Below are positions 22,680 through 30,286 of a stretch of DNA of 44,492 nucleotides, in pieces; positions within the stretch are counted from its first letter, which is position 1, and each line of letters starts with the position of its first letter. Where the stretch lies: assembly GCA_001779095.1 (NCBI GenBank), contig MFJD01000004.1, positions 34,632-79,123 of the forward strand, read 5' to 3'. The notes below the pieces were generated by a model that saw nothing but the letters and a program-made list of their open reading frames with translations, was not told the origin of the DNA and ran no database searches. Source of the DNA: Candidatus Gottesmanbacteria bacterium RBG_16_52_11 (GTDB lineage: Bacteria; Patescibacteriota; Microgenomatia; UBA10105; UBA927). Both the position numbers and the translations under genes were made by a program.

Positions 22680-23204
22680 CTATATAGCGGGTTGACGAAG
22701 TTGTTTTGCTTCTTCATGTATCTGCATATTTAGTCCTTTTCTATCAGGAAATACGATTGCGTTTTGGAGATCTTTTAAATATCCATCGAAAAGTACAAAA
22801 GACCGTAATGGCAGAATGTCTCTCAGATGTGCATCATAATTTGGACCGAACCCTAATATTATTGCGTTTGGGTGTAAACGATCAGGAGTAATGTATAAAC
22901 CAACTCTATCACTTACTCTTGCAGATCCAATTGGAACTCTTCCACAAAGTGGAAATACTGATTCGTTATCTGAACTATCTACGCCAATTAATGATTTACT
23001 AAGCCTGACAATTTCAAGCTCTTCAGGGAAAATGGTGCTTGGTTCAACTGATATCACCTGATCATGACCCCACGGTTTAATTATCTGATTTTCTCTTTCC
23101 TGAACCCACGGAAGTCTTGAAAAAACCCGTAACGGTTGACGATATATTTCGTCTCGACTGGGAAAAGTTGTAGATAATTCAGATAGATTAGGTAATTCTC
23201 CCAT
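22680..23204 (-). CDS. hypothetical protein
   Basis: A 174-residue soluble protein, not recognised. It has no signal peptide or membrane segment. Parts such as AIILGFGPNYDAHLRDILP and SFVLFDGYLKDLQNAIVFPD look like alternating strands and helices; polar residues dominate. A perfect -10 TATAAT (complement of 23211-23216) is exactly 6 bases from the ATG, so the transcript is leaderless. Base composition is clearly more AT-rich than most genes here, and it lies next to the tRNA-fMet locus with a duplicated tRNA end, which may point to acquisition. Confidence 0.6.
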   Translation of the reverse strand: MGELPNLSELSTTFPSRDEIYRQPLRVFSRLPWVQERENQIIKPWGHDQVISVEPSTIFPEELEIVRLSKSLIGVDSSDNESVFPLCGRVPIGSARVSDRVGLYITPDRLHPNAIILGFGPNYDAHLRDILPLRSFVLFDGYLKDLQNAIVFPDRKGLNMQIHEEAKQLRQPAI

Positions 23205-23252
23205 AATATAATTATATCAAATTAGCACGGATGGTCTTATAACACAAAAATA

Positions 23253-23268
23253 GAGCGTTGTAACGCTC
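23253..23268 (+). repeat. short perfect hairpin GAGCGTT/AACGCTC
   Basis: GAGCGTT (23253-23259) and AACGCTC (23262-23268) separated by GT. A related hairpin TGGAGCGT/ACGTTCCA is at 19077-19096 in inverted orientation. Confidence 0.5.
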
Positions 23269-23282
23269 CATTTAAATATCCG

Positions 23283-23296
23283 GTTGCGGGGCCGGG
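23283..23296 (+). repeat. partial copy of the tRNA-fMet 3' end
   Basis: GTTGCGGGGCCGGG is identical to 23377-23390, which is the 3' acceptor and T-stem end of the initiator tRNA. The copies are direct repeats 94 bases apart. This is what an attachment-site duplication or a tRNA remnant would leave. Confidence 0.55.
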
Positions 23297-23323
23297 TCTC
23301 CTTCGCCAAGGCTACGGCGGACC
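23297..23323 (+). repeat. dispersed CPR-type hairpin repeat
   Basis: CTCCTTCGCCAAGGCTACGG with flanks; same family as the copies at 5521 and 19594. Confidence 0.6.
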
Positions 23324-23341
23324 AATTGGCCCAGTTGATAC

Positions 23342-23370
23342 AAAAAAATCCTCATTGAGAGGATCTTTTT
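23342..23370 (-). terminator. terminator after the initiator tRNA (possibly bidirectional)
   Basis: Stem ATCCTC (23348-23353) with GAGGAT (23359-23364). In the minus-strand transcript it is followed by seven T (complement of 23342-23348); in the plus direction by five T (23366-23370). Confidence 0.75.
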
Positions 23371-23377
23371 GTATCTG

Positions 23378-23663
23378 TTGCGGGGCCGGGAGTCGCACCC
23401 GGCCTAGAAGATTATGCATCTGTTTCTCCCATTACTGAGAGTGTCGGACTATATCTTCCCCGCCAACAATTGAGTTATCAACTGTAGGCGGGGTCCGGCG
23501 TATAGTCTCTACGGACTCGCCCCCATATTTTATGCGGAAGGGGGATTGCCTCGGTGTTGTCCTTCGGCTAGCTCAGGATTTCACCGATACAGCCGGACTA
23601 TCACTAAAATAGTTTTCAGTGAGCCCAAATTGAGCCTTCTGTGCAACTGTACACTACCCCGCG
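23378..23663 (-). tRNA. initiator tRNA-fMet(CAU) interrupted by a group I intron
   Basis: Exon 1 is the complement of 23633-23663 and exon 2 the complement of 23378-23416. Acceptor CGCGGGG pairs with CCCCGCA leaving the C1-A72 mismatch that marks initiators; the discriminator is A. Anticodon stem GAAGG/TCTTC; the joined loop is CTCATAA, anticodon CAU. D-stem GTGT/GCAC with a 6-base loop ACAGTT that lacks the usual GG, and T-loop TGCGACT with G instead of U at position 55; these two changes affect the normal D-loop/T-loop contact and may compensate each other. CCA is not encoded. Spliced length is 70. Confidence 0.8.
23417..23632 (-). ncRNA. group I intron, about 216 nt, no ORF
   Basis: The minus-strand sequence carries the conserved core: a Q-like segment AATCCTGAGC, an R-like GTCCGTAGAGACTATACG and a perfect S element AAGATATAGTCC that pairs to form P7. 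The preceding exon ends in U (U33) and the intron ends in G, as self-splicing requires; a short P1 forms between exon GGCT and intron GGCT with a U-G pair at the splice site. The inferred insertion point is between U33 and C34; nearby alternatives are possible. Group I introns in initiator tRNA genes are known from cyanobacteria. Confidence 0.8.
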
Positions 23664-23724
23664 GCACTATAAACGTGCCCACGTATTATAGCCTCAAAAG
23701 GATTCGAGGTCAATTGAAGTGAAG

Positions 23725-24027
23725 CTAATTTATCTGGTTTACCGTCGGAGGACTGGAGCGGGATTTACGGGTTACCTGCTGCAGCCAGGGATAGAGATAG
23801 AGGAAAAGCCCGGTAACGGCCATGACGGCGAATGAAACCGTAAAAAAAGTGCTGTTCAGGTTATGGATTTCGGAACTTGATCGCAGGTCAAAGAGTGATA
23901 ACACCGGGAGATCGGGGTACTTCAAAACCATGCCGGTGACTGCCTGAATGGTGCCCAGTACCGCGATGATAATCACATTCAGCCGATGGAGTCTTCGGGT
24001 GAGAATGGCGAGCCTGGTAAGTTTCAT
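23725..24027 (-). CDS. small two-helix membrane protein, PepSY-TM-like
   Basis: A 100-residue protein with two transmembrane helices (about 17-38, NVIIIAVLGTIQAVTGMVL; and 60-82, FFTVSFAVMAVTGLFLYLYP). The N-terminal RRLHRLN before helix 1 and HNLNS before helix 2 give one His near each helix, similar to PepSY-associated TM segments that form part of haem- or iron-reduction proteins. The soluble PepSY domain is absent and the function is unknown. The C-terminus is short and basic. Confidence 0.6.
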   Translation of the reverse strand: MKLTRLAILTRRLHRLNVIIIAVLGTIQAVTGMVLKYPDLPVLSLFDLRSSSEIHNLNSTFFTVSFAVMAVTGLFLYLYPWLQQVTRKSRSSPPTVNQIN

Positions 24028-24102
24028 AAAAAGTATCCGGCAGTAAAGGCAATTCTACCACACATCATATCGATTGACCGGTTATGGTACAATAAGTTTC
24101 TT

Positions 24103-24174
24103 ATGAGAAGCCAAATTACCAGCTACTATTGGCACTTAACCTCTTGCCGGGAGGCTGGTAGGGCTGTGGCGTAA
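24103..24174 (+). CDS. attenuator leader peptide, 23 residues with Tyr-Tyr-Trp-His
   Basis: ATG 24103 to TAA 24172-24174. Residues 8-11 are Tyr-Tyr-Trp-His, an improbable run of scarce aromatic codons, placed where a stalled ribosome would change the RNA fold. The -10 box ends 9 bases before the ATG, so the transcript is leaderless or nearly so, as in actinobacterial trp leaders. The coding frame runs through segment 2 of the attenuator and stops 22 bases before the terminator stem. The peptide itself is unlikely to have another function. Confidence 0.8.
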   Translation: MRSQITSYYWHLTSCREAGRAVA

Positions 24175-24195
24175 ATACAAAACATACCTGCGAGA

Positions 24196-24220
24196 GACCT
24201 CCCGGACGGGAGGTTTTTTT
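24196..24220 (+). terminator. attenuator terminator before the hisC-like gene
   Basis: ACCTCCC (24197-24203), loop GGAC, GGGAGGT (24208-24214), followed by T through 24220. It lies 15 bases upstream of the hisC-like ATG. Confidence 0.88.
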
Positions 24221-24234
24221 GTGGGGAAAAACGT

Positions 24235-25290
24235 ATGAACCAGAAGATACCAAGTTTCAGAAATCTCTATGCTTTCGGCCGGAAACTTCCGGTTGATCTG
24301 TCGTTGTCGGAAAATCCCCTCGGGTGCCCGCCGGGGGCATTGAAGGCTATCAGCAGGCTGAGCCGGAGTGACGTGTTTGATTATCCCGATCCTGACGCAT
24401 CACTATTGCGGGAGGCACTTGCATCCGGCCTGAAGATACCGGTAGACATGATATTGGTATCAAACGGCGCTGAATCGATTATCAAGCTCATTGCCGACGC
24501 GTTTATCACGGGCGGTGACGAGGCGGTCATGCCTGAGCTGACATTCCCGATGTTTGCCCTGGCTGTCAAGATTTCCGGTGGGATACCGGTCCGGGTGCCT
24601 ATGACCGAATCGTTTGACATCGATCCGGACGGGATATGCGGCAGGGTGGGAAAAAGAACAAAACTGGTATTTATCTGCAACCCCAATAATCCGACCGGTA
24701 GGGTACTGGATGCAAAGATAATAATCCGAGTTGCCGGAAATATTTCCGTGCCGGTGGTAGTTGATGAAGCCAATATCGAATTCGGCGGGCAGACCGTGGT
24801 TAACTTTACCCGAGAAATACCGAATCTGATTGTGCTGCGGACATTTTCCAAAGGTTTCGGACTGGCTGGTATGCGGGTGGGATTTGCTGCCGCAGGCAGG
24901 GACATAACCGAACGCCTGAAGCGGATAAGGCAGCCGTTTCCCGTGTCAGCAGTCACCGAACGGGTGGCAGTTGCCGGACTGAGTGACACCGCGTTTATCA
25001 GACAGACGAGATCATTTATGGACCGGGAGCGGAATTTCCTGACCCGGGAAATGCGCGCCCGCGGACTGAGAGTGATTGATTCATCCGCCAACAACCTGAT
25101 GGTGATTGTGCCCGGAAAATCAGGGGCGTTTGTCCGCCGGCTTGAAGCAGAGGGAGTGTCAGTGGTTGACGGAACCGGATTTATGTGCCGCACCCCAGTA
25201 TTCATCCGGGTAAGCCCGAGACTGCGGAGCGTGAACCGGAAATTCCTGACAGCTATTGACCGGATAGCAGGCAGCGGATTTCGTTTATAA
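24235..25290 (+). CDS. hisC: HisC-like class I/II PLP aminotransferase
   Basis: A 351-residue fold-type I enzyme of the histidinol-phosphate/aromatic aminotransferase group. Seen: NPNNPTG (149-155), DEANIEF (177-183), TFSKGFGLAGMRVGF with Schiff-base Lys206, and the terminal Arg region VFIRVSPRLRS. In most HisC proteins the DEAY tyrosine contacts PLP; here it is Asn. No other histidine genes are nearby, while trpS follows 12 bases later and the leader peptide reads Tyr, Trp and His codons, so transamination of aromatic amino acids (or of histidinol phosphate) are both possible. GGGGA precedes the ATG by 7 bases. Confidence 0.85.
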   Translation: MNQKIPSFRNLYAFGRKLPVDLSLSENPLGCPPGALKAISRLSRSDVFDYPDPDASLLREALASGLKIPVDMILVSNGAESIIKLIADAFITGGDEAVMPELTFPMFALAVKISGGIPVRVPMTESFDIDPDGICGRVGKRTKLVFICNPNNPTGRVLDAKIIIRVAGNISVPVVVDEANIEFGGQTVVNFTREIPNLIVLRTFSKGFGLAGMRVGFAAAGRDITERLKRIRQPFPVSAVTERVAVAGLSDTAFIRQTRSFMDRERNFLTREMRARGLRVIDSSANNLMVIVPGKSGAFVRRLEAEGVSVVDGTGFMCRTPVFIRVSPRLRSVNRKFLTAIDRIAGSGFRL

Positions 25291-25302
25291 TAGGGAGGAT
25301 AT

Positions 25303-26730
25303 ATGGACCACCAGATACAGGGCATAAGACTAAACGGCCGCAGGATACTCTCCGGAATCACCCCGTCGGGGGACGGGACGCTCCACATCGGCAATTACTT
25401 AGGAGCGGTACGGCAGTTTATTGAGATTGCCAAGTCAAACCAGTGCTTCCTGTTTGTGGCAGACCTGCATGCCCTGACAACGGTTCAGGACCGGAAGGCT
25501 CTGGAGCGCAATACGGAAACGCTGATCCTGAACGAGCTGGCGCTTCTAGCCGGATTGGGATCGCTCGAAAACATTACGTTTTTCCGCCAATCGGATGTGC
25601 CGCTTCACGCTGAACTTCAGTCGGTCCTCAATAACGTGACGCCGGTGGGGTTTCTCAGACGGGCGCATGCTTATAAGGACAAGCTCGCCAAAGAAACGGC
25701 AGAGGATGAGATCAACCTGGGGCTTTTCAATTATCCGATCCTGATGGCTGCCGACATACTTCTTTATAAACCCGACTACGTGCCGGTAGGGCGTGATCAG
25801 AAGCAGCATATTGAAATAACCCGGGATATCGCGGACCGGTTTAACCGGACGTTCGGAAAACAGGTATTCAAGCTGCCGGAGCCTTACATTCCGGAGGAAG
25901 TCGCTGTGGTTTTGGGAACCGACGGCAAACGCAAGATGAGCAAATCCCTCGGCAACATAATTTCCATATTTGAGCCGGAAGAGGAGATTAAGAAGCAGGT
26001 GATGAGTACGTACACCGACCCCAAACGGATTCATGCCGATGATCCGGGTCACACCGAGGGCAATATGGTATTTGCCTACCTCGAATTTTTCGGGGATAAG
26101 AAAAAAGTCGCCGACCTAAAGGCGAAGTACACGGAGGGCAAGGTCGCGGACGTCGAAGTAAAGGAGTACCTTTTTGAAAGCCTGATGAAAACATTCCGCC
26201 CGGCCCGTGAAAAATACCGGGAACTGAAAAGTGACCGGAAGCAAGTGCAGGAGATTCTGGAATCAGGCGCCGCCAAAGCCCGGATCACGGCAGCCGAAAC
26301 CATGAAAGCCGTCCGGGAAGCTGCCGGACTGACCAACCAATACTCTTTTTTCCGGTATGAGTTTGCCCGGACTGACGGGATGATCTCGATTGACGAGTTT
26401 GCCCGGACGGAAATCCGGGTCGGCAAAGTCGAAAAAGCTGAGAATGTCGAGAAAAGCGACAAACTGATCCGGCTGACGGTTGATTTGGGGGAGTCAGGTA
26501 AGCGCAATATCCTGACCGGAGTGCGTGGGTTCGGGTATACGCCGGAATACTTTTCCGGGAAACAATTCTTGTTTGTGACTAACCTCGAGTACCGCAAGAT
26601 GATGGGGGAAGAGTCCCAGGGTATGATCTTAGCTGTTGATGGTTTAGAGTTGCCTTTCGGTGAACACGGAGAGGCCAAGCCGGTATTCATTCCCGCTGAA
26701 GATCTGCCGATCGGGGCAAAAGTCCGGTGA
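25303..26730 (+). CDS. trpS: tryptophanyl-tRNA synthetase fused to a C-terminal tRNA-binding (EMAP/tRBD) domain
   Basis: A 475-residue protein. Residues 1-345 are a normal class Ic TrpRS: PSGDGTLHIGNY (HIGH-like His28-Asn31), VGRDQKQHIE, and GTDGKRKMSKSLGN (KMSKS 211-215). Residues about 363-475 add an OB-fold tRNA-binding domain like that at the end of MetRS and in Trbp111/EMAP II (ISIDEFARTEIRVGKVEKAE, LTVDLGESGKRNILTGVRG). Standard TrpRS lacks this module; it would raise affinity for tRNA. AGGGAGG precedes the ATG. The gene is downstream of the attenuator whose leader contains a Trp codon, so low charging of tRNA-Trp should raise its expression. Confidence 0.93.
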   Translation: MDHQIQGIRLNGRRILSGITPSGDGTLHIGNYLGAVRQFIEIAKSNQCFLFVADLHALTTVQDRKALERNTETLILNELALLAGLGSLENITFFRQSDVPLHAELQSVLNNVTPVGFLRRAHAYKDKLAKETAEDEINLGLFNYPILMAADILLYKPDYVPVGRDQKQHIEITRDIADRFNRTFGKQVFKLPEPYIPEEVAVVLGTDGKRKMSKSLGNIISIFEPEEEIKKQVMSTYTDPKRIHADDPGHTEGNMVFAYLEFFGDKKKVADLKAKYTEGKVADVEVKEYLFESLMKTFRPAREKYRELKSDRKQVQEILESGAAKARITAAETMKAVREAAGLTNQYSFFRYEFARTDGMISIDEFARTEIRVGKVEKAENVEKSDKLIRLTVDLGESGKRNILTGVRGFGYTPEYFSGKQFLFVTNLEYRKMMGEESQGMILAVDGLELPFGEHGEAKPVFIPAEDLPIGAKVR

Positions 26731-26748
26731 AAACAGCGAATAGCCGGA

Positions 26749-27597
26749 TTATCCGGATTCCTCTTTGACGGCGGTGACTCCGGAAAGGAAAACTAGCACC
26801 CCGCCGAGAGCCACGGCCGGGCTGATCGACTGCCTGAGAAATAAGGCTGCCCACAAAGCCCCGAGTGCCGGTTCGGTATAACCCAGTATCGAGACTTCGA
26901 ACGCCTTTAATCCACGGAATGCTGCGCTCAGAAGCATGATCGGTATGGCCGTACCTATGATGCCGAAATACAGGATAGACAGAAAGTCCGGCCAGGCAAA
27001 CCCAAGCCGTACGTTTGAGAGCAAGAGGAGGCTGCCGACCCCCTGACCCAGAATGAAAACAAACGCCTGTAGCGAAGATGGCGTCGACCGTATTAGTGAG
27101 CGCTGAACCACATCCTGTATGCCGGAACAGAGGGCGGCTATCAGCGCCAAAACCGCACCGAAAGTCAGCAATCCTGAGGGGTTTGTGTTCACCCTCAAAA
27201 GCAGTGACAGTCCCAGGAATCCGGTTATGATGGCGATGATATGAGACGCAGATGCCTTCTCCTTCAGCACCAATGGGGACAGTGCTGCAGCCACTACCGG
27301 GGCCAGGTTATGGATGAGCATGGCATTGGCTACCGGGAAGTGTTTGAGGGCTTCAAACCAGACAATACCTTTGATGCCGCCGATCAGAAACAGGACAATC
27401 AGGGGTAATGTTATCCGTATCCGGCTGAACTTTTGGCCTGATACCGTCAGGTAGCCGTAAAGAACCGCCAGTCCGGCAAGTGATCCCAGAGAAACGTAAA
27501 CTGCAGTCGGAAGGGCGGCGGTATTGAAAAATACCCCCAGAGTGCTCCAGAGAGCAAAAGCCGTTACGGCGGATAGTACCGATATTTGTCTTTTCAT
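26749..27597 (-). CDS. EamA/DMT-family transporter
   Basis: A 282-residue integral membrane protein with ten predicted transmembrane helices in two EamA repeats (about 5-130 and 145-278). GIKGIVWFEALKHFPVANAMLIHNLAPVVAA is the first-repeat signature and FGIIGTAIPIMLLSAAFRGLKAFEVSILGYTEPALGALWA the second, written here as two separate stretches of one family pattern. DMT proteins export or import metabolites such as amino acids; the substrate is unknown. It converges on trpS. TATTAT (complement of 27604-27609) is 6 bases before the ATG, so the transcript is leaderless. Confidence 0.88.
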   Translation of the reverse strand: MKRQISVLSAVTAFALWSTLGVFFNTAALPTAVYVSLGSLAGLAVLYGYLTVSGQKFSRIRITLPLIVLFLIGGIKGIVWFEALKHFPVANAMLIHNLAPVVAAALSPLVLKEKASASHIIAIITGFLGLSLLLRVNTNPSGLLTFGAVLALIAALCSGIQDVVQRSLIRSTPSSLQAFVFILGQGVGSLLLLSNVRLGFAWPDFLSILYFGIIGTAIPIMLLSAAFRGLKAFEVSILGYTEPALGALWAALFLRQSISPAVALGGVLVFLSGVTAVKEESG

Positions 27598-27630
27598 ATG
27601 TATATAATAGACGCTATTCTAGTAATCTTC

Positions 27631-27666
27631 TTGACAAACATCAATAGATAGTGTATGTATATATGT
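27631..27666 (+). promoter_or_regulatory. promoter with perfect -35, leaderless start
   Basis: TTGACA (27631-27636), 17-base spacer, TATGTA (27654-27659). Transcription should start about 7 bases on, at the ATG at 27667. Overlapping a divergent promoter for the EamA gene. Confidence 0.65.
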
Positions 27667-28245
27667 ATGGACTCCCGGTTGACCGTGTTTTATACCGCAT
27701 CCTACTTTGGCAAGGAGAAATACCAGGCCAACTATGACCTGATCCGGGAAGCTATAGAATCATTCAATGTCACCCTTATTTCACCGGAAAAGGGTAATTA
27801 CCTTGAGGTTCTTTCGGAAGAGAAGCGCAGAGAACTGGGTGACCATAATTTCATTCATTATGAAGCCATCCGGCAGGGGATCCATAAAGCCGACTGCGTG
27901 ATCATTGAGATCAGCCAGGAGGATTTCCAGCTCGGCCATGAAGCCACACTGGCCATCATGGACAAGAAGCCGGTTCTATGCCTTTCGGTGCATGAGGATT
28001 TCAGCCGCAAAATCAATAACGACTACTTTTCCGGAGCCAAGTACACAGCAGATTCGGTGCGGGGCACTATTCAGGATTTTTTCGCCCGTGTCCGGGAACT
28101 TTCCAGGTCGAAACGGTTTAATATGTTTCTTTACCCGTCGCAGTTGGAGTATTTAGCCAAAGCTGCCGGCAAACAGGGGATGAACAACTCGGAATACATC
28201 CGGCACCTGATCAATACCGACCGCCGCGCAGTCCGGGACGATTAA
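27667..28245 (+). CDS. nucleoside 2-deoxyribosyltransferase-like domain fused to a ribbon-helix-helix-like domain
   Basis: 192 residues from ATG 27667; an in-frame ATG at 27655 lies within the -10 box and is unlikely. Residues about 1-140 (RLTVFYTASYFG, KADCVIIEISQEDFQLGHEATLAI, KKPVLCLS) fit the nucleoside 2-deoxyribosyltransferase/DNPH1 fold, where a Glu in a GxE-like motif attacks N-glycosidic bonds of nucleotides. The C-terminal RFNMFLYPSQLEYLAKAAGK and MNNSEYIRHLI look like a CopG/RHH DNA-binding unit: one strand and two helices. A nucleotide-sensing DNA-binding protein, or an N-hydrolase that dimerises by RHH, is suggested. Confidence 0.65.
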   Translation: MDSRLTVFYTASYFGKEKYQANYDLIREAIESFNVTLISPEKGNYLEVLSEEKRRELGDHNFIHYEAIRQGIHKADCVIIEISQEDFQLGHEATLAIMDKKPVLCLSVHEDFSRKINNDYFSGAKYTADSVRGTIQDFFARVRELSRSKRFNMFLYPSQLEYLAKAAGKQGMNNSEYIRHLINTDRRAVRDD

Positions 28246-28260
28246 TCCTGAAACGGAGGT

Positions 28261-28285
28261 AAACCGCCCGAATTTCCGGCGGTTT
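28261..28285 (+). terminator. hairpin after the deoxyribosyltransferase-like gene
   Basis: AAACCGCC (28261-28268) and GGCGGTTT (28278-28285), a perfect 8-pair stem with a 9-base loop, but no T tract follows, so termination is uncertain. Confidence 0.4.
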
Positions 28286-28390
28286 GCGGTGCCATCCGTC
28301 CACAACTAACAATTCATGCACCCGGGCGGTGATCATGGTATACTCAGGGGGCAAAAAAGGCTATACTAATGGCCTGATTTTCTTGTTCTT

Positions 28391-30286
28391 ATGCCTGAAA
28401 AACCGGTTCAGAAACCAAGGAAGAACGGAAACGGCAGACGACCGAAAAAGCTTGAGATGAAAATGAAGTTCAATCTCAAGAATATCATGGTCGGACTGTT
28501 CGTGTTGTTTTTCCTTCTGTCGGTGCTGGGCAGTTTCGGCGGACAGGACGCGCTAACGACCGACAAACCCCTATCTACGGTAATCAGCGACATCCGGGAG
28601 GGTAAAGTCGACAAGATAGAGGTGGAAGAGAGCAAACTGAGCGTAACCCTCAAGGGCGGGGAAAAGTACATATCACACAAGGAGCCGCAGGACAGTTTGG
28701 TCCGTACTTTGGAATCCGCCGGGATTGACCCCAAGTCCGTGGAAATGACGGTCAAGGACCTGAGCATGGGCCAAATCTGGGTGGGGCTGATTTCCAATGT
28801 CCTGCCGCTAGTTCTGACCGTACTGTTCTTTCTTTTCATTTTCCGGCAGGCCAGAGGGGCGCAGGATAATATTTTCTCATTCGGACAGTCCAAAGCCCGA
28901 ATCTGGAACAAGGACCTGCCCCGGGTGACTTTTGCCGACGTTGCCGGTGTGGATGAAGCTAAAAGCGAATTGGAAGAAGTGGTTGACTTTCTTAGGAACC
29001 CGACCAAATACAAGGCACTGGGCGCCCGGACGCCGAAAGGCGTCATATTAGTCGGACCGAGCGGAACCGGCAAGACTCTGCTTGCCAAAGCCGTGGCGGG
29101 AGAAGCCCGGACGCCGTTTTACTCGATAGCCGGTAGCGAATTCATGGAAATGCTGGTCGGCGTGGGTGCAGCCCGGGTACGCGACCTGTTTGCCCAGGCG
29201 AAAAAGAATGCCCCGTCGATTATCTTCATCGATGAGATAGACGCCATCGGCAGGATGCGTTCGGTCGGCATTATGGGTGGGCATGACGAACGGGAACAGA
29301 CTCTGAACCAGATACTGGTGGAGATGGACGGGTTCGAGCCCAACACCGCCGTCATGGTCATCGCCGCGACTAACCGGGGAGACCTCCTGGATTCGGCACT
29401 ACTGCGGCCCGGAAGGTTTGACCGGCGGGTCGTCCTGGACCTTCCGGATATGGAAGGCCGGAAGTCGATACTGGCAATCCATGCCAAAGGTAAGCCGTTT
29501 GCCGCAGGTGTTGACTGGGACAAGGTTTCCAAGCGGACCGTCGGATTCTCGGGTGCGGACCTGGAGAACATGCTCAACGAAGCGGCAATTCTGGCTGCCC
29601 GGGAGAACAAGAAAGAGATTGAGATGAAGGATCTGGAAGAGGCTGCCACCAAGGTCAAGCTGGGACCGGAGAAGAAACGGCTGCAGACAGACCTGGACCG
29701 GAAGATGACGGCGTATCATGAAGCCGGCCATGCGGTCGTTACCTACCATAGCCCGAACATGGATCCGGTCCACCGCATATCAATCGTATCCCGGGGCATG
29801 GCGCTCGGGTATACCCTGACGCCTCCGGAGAAAGACCGGCTGCACGAAACCAAGTCGCATCTGATCGAGCAGATCGCCTCCATGATGGGCGGCCGGGCCG
29901 CCGAACAGCTGGTTTTCAGTGAGATGACGTCGGGTGCCGCCAATGATATTGACCAGGCTACAAGACTGGCCAGGTACATGGTGATGGAATTCGGTATGAG
30001 CGATATCGGCCCGATAAATTTCGGCCCCCAGACAGACATTACCGAATGGGGCAAGAGCTACGTGGAGCAGACTCCCATATCGCCGGATATGATGGCCAAA
30101 ATAGATACGGAAGTGAGAAAAATACTCGAAACCGGCATGGCCCGGGCGGTCGCAGTACTCAAAAAGAACCGGAAACAACTGGATACGATTGCCGGGGAAC
30201 TGATCAGGAAGGAAACCATCGAAAGTGAGGAATTCGAACAGCTCATGGGCGGCCCCAGAAAAGTACAGACTCCGGTATTGTCATGA
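28391..30286 (+). CDS. ftsH: ATP-dependent zinc metalloprotease FtsH
   Basis: A 631-residue membrane AAA protease that degrades unneeded or misfolded membrane and cytosolic proteins. Two transmembrane helices (about 31-49 and 131-151) flank a small outer domain. The AAA module has Walker A GPSGTGKT (222-229; Ser replaces the usual second Pro), Walker [12 protein letters not shown], and [24 protein letters not shown]. The peptidase site is HEAGH (His443, Glu444, His447) with the third zinc ligand Asp in [11 protein letters not shown]. The basic N-terminal 20 residues are an extension. TATACT (28362-28367) is a likely -10; no Shine-Dalgarno is visible. The stop overlaps the next ATG. Confidence 0.97.
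   Translation: MPEKPVQKPRKNGNGRRPKKLEMKMKFNLKNIMVGLFVLFFLLSVLGSFGGQDALTTDKPLSTVISDIREGKVDKIEVEESKLSVTLKGGEKYISHKEPQDSLVRTLESAGIDPKSVEMTVKDLSMGQIWVGLISNVLPLVLTVLFFLFIFRQARGAQDNIFSFGQSKARIWNKDLPRVTFADVAGVDEAKSELEEVVDFLRNPTKYKALGARTPKGVILVGPSGTGKTLLAKAVAGEARTPFYSIAGSEFMEMLVGVGAARVRDLFAQAKKNAPSIIFIDEIDAIGRMRSVGIMGGHDEREQTLNQILVEMDGFEPNTAVMVIAATNRGDLLDSALLRPGRFDRRVVLDLPDMEGRKSILAIHAKGKPFAAGVDWDKVSKRTVGFSGADLENMLNEAAILAARENKKEIEMKDLEEAATKVKLGPEKKRLQTDLDRKMTAYHEAGHAVVTYHSPNMDPVHRISIVSRGMALGYTLTPPEKDRLHETKSHLIEQIASMMGGRAAEQLVFSEMTSGAANDIDQATRLARYMVMEFGMSDIGPINFGPQTDITEWGKSYVEQTPISPDMMAKIDTEVRKILETGMARAVAVLKKNRKQLDTIAGELIRKETIESEEFEQLMGGPRKVQTPVLS

Larger units (their letters stand above)
24088..24220 (+). 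promoter_or_regulatory. ribosome-mediated transcription attenuator (Tyr/Trp/His leader)
   Basis: A -10 box TACAAT (24088-24093) starts a leader with four mutually exclusive segments. Segment 1, TTACCAGCT (24116-24124), pairs with segment 2, GGCTGGTAG (24153-24161). Segment 2 overlaps CCGGGAGG (24147-24154), which pairs perfectly with segment 3, CCTCCCGG (24198-24205), as antiterminator. Segment 3 pairs with segment 4, GGGAGG (24208-24213), as terminator. Codons TAC TAT TGG CAC (24124-24135) lie just after segment 1. Stalling there would cover segment 1, free segment 2 and prevent termination. This is the trp/his attenuator logic. Confidence 0.85.

Noticed and set aside
24100-24234. T-box riboswitch upstream of hisC/trpS
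   Set aside because: No T-box sequence (TGGNACCGCG) or specifier stem; leader peptide attenuation explains the structures better.
24381-25394. 337-residue minus-strand open frame across hisC and the start of trpS
   Set aside because: Antisense shadow with Ser/Arg/Ile-rich composition; both plus genes are secure.
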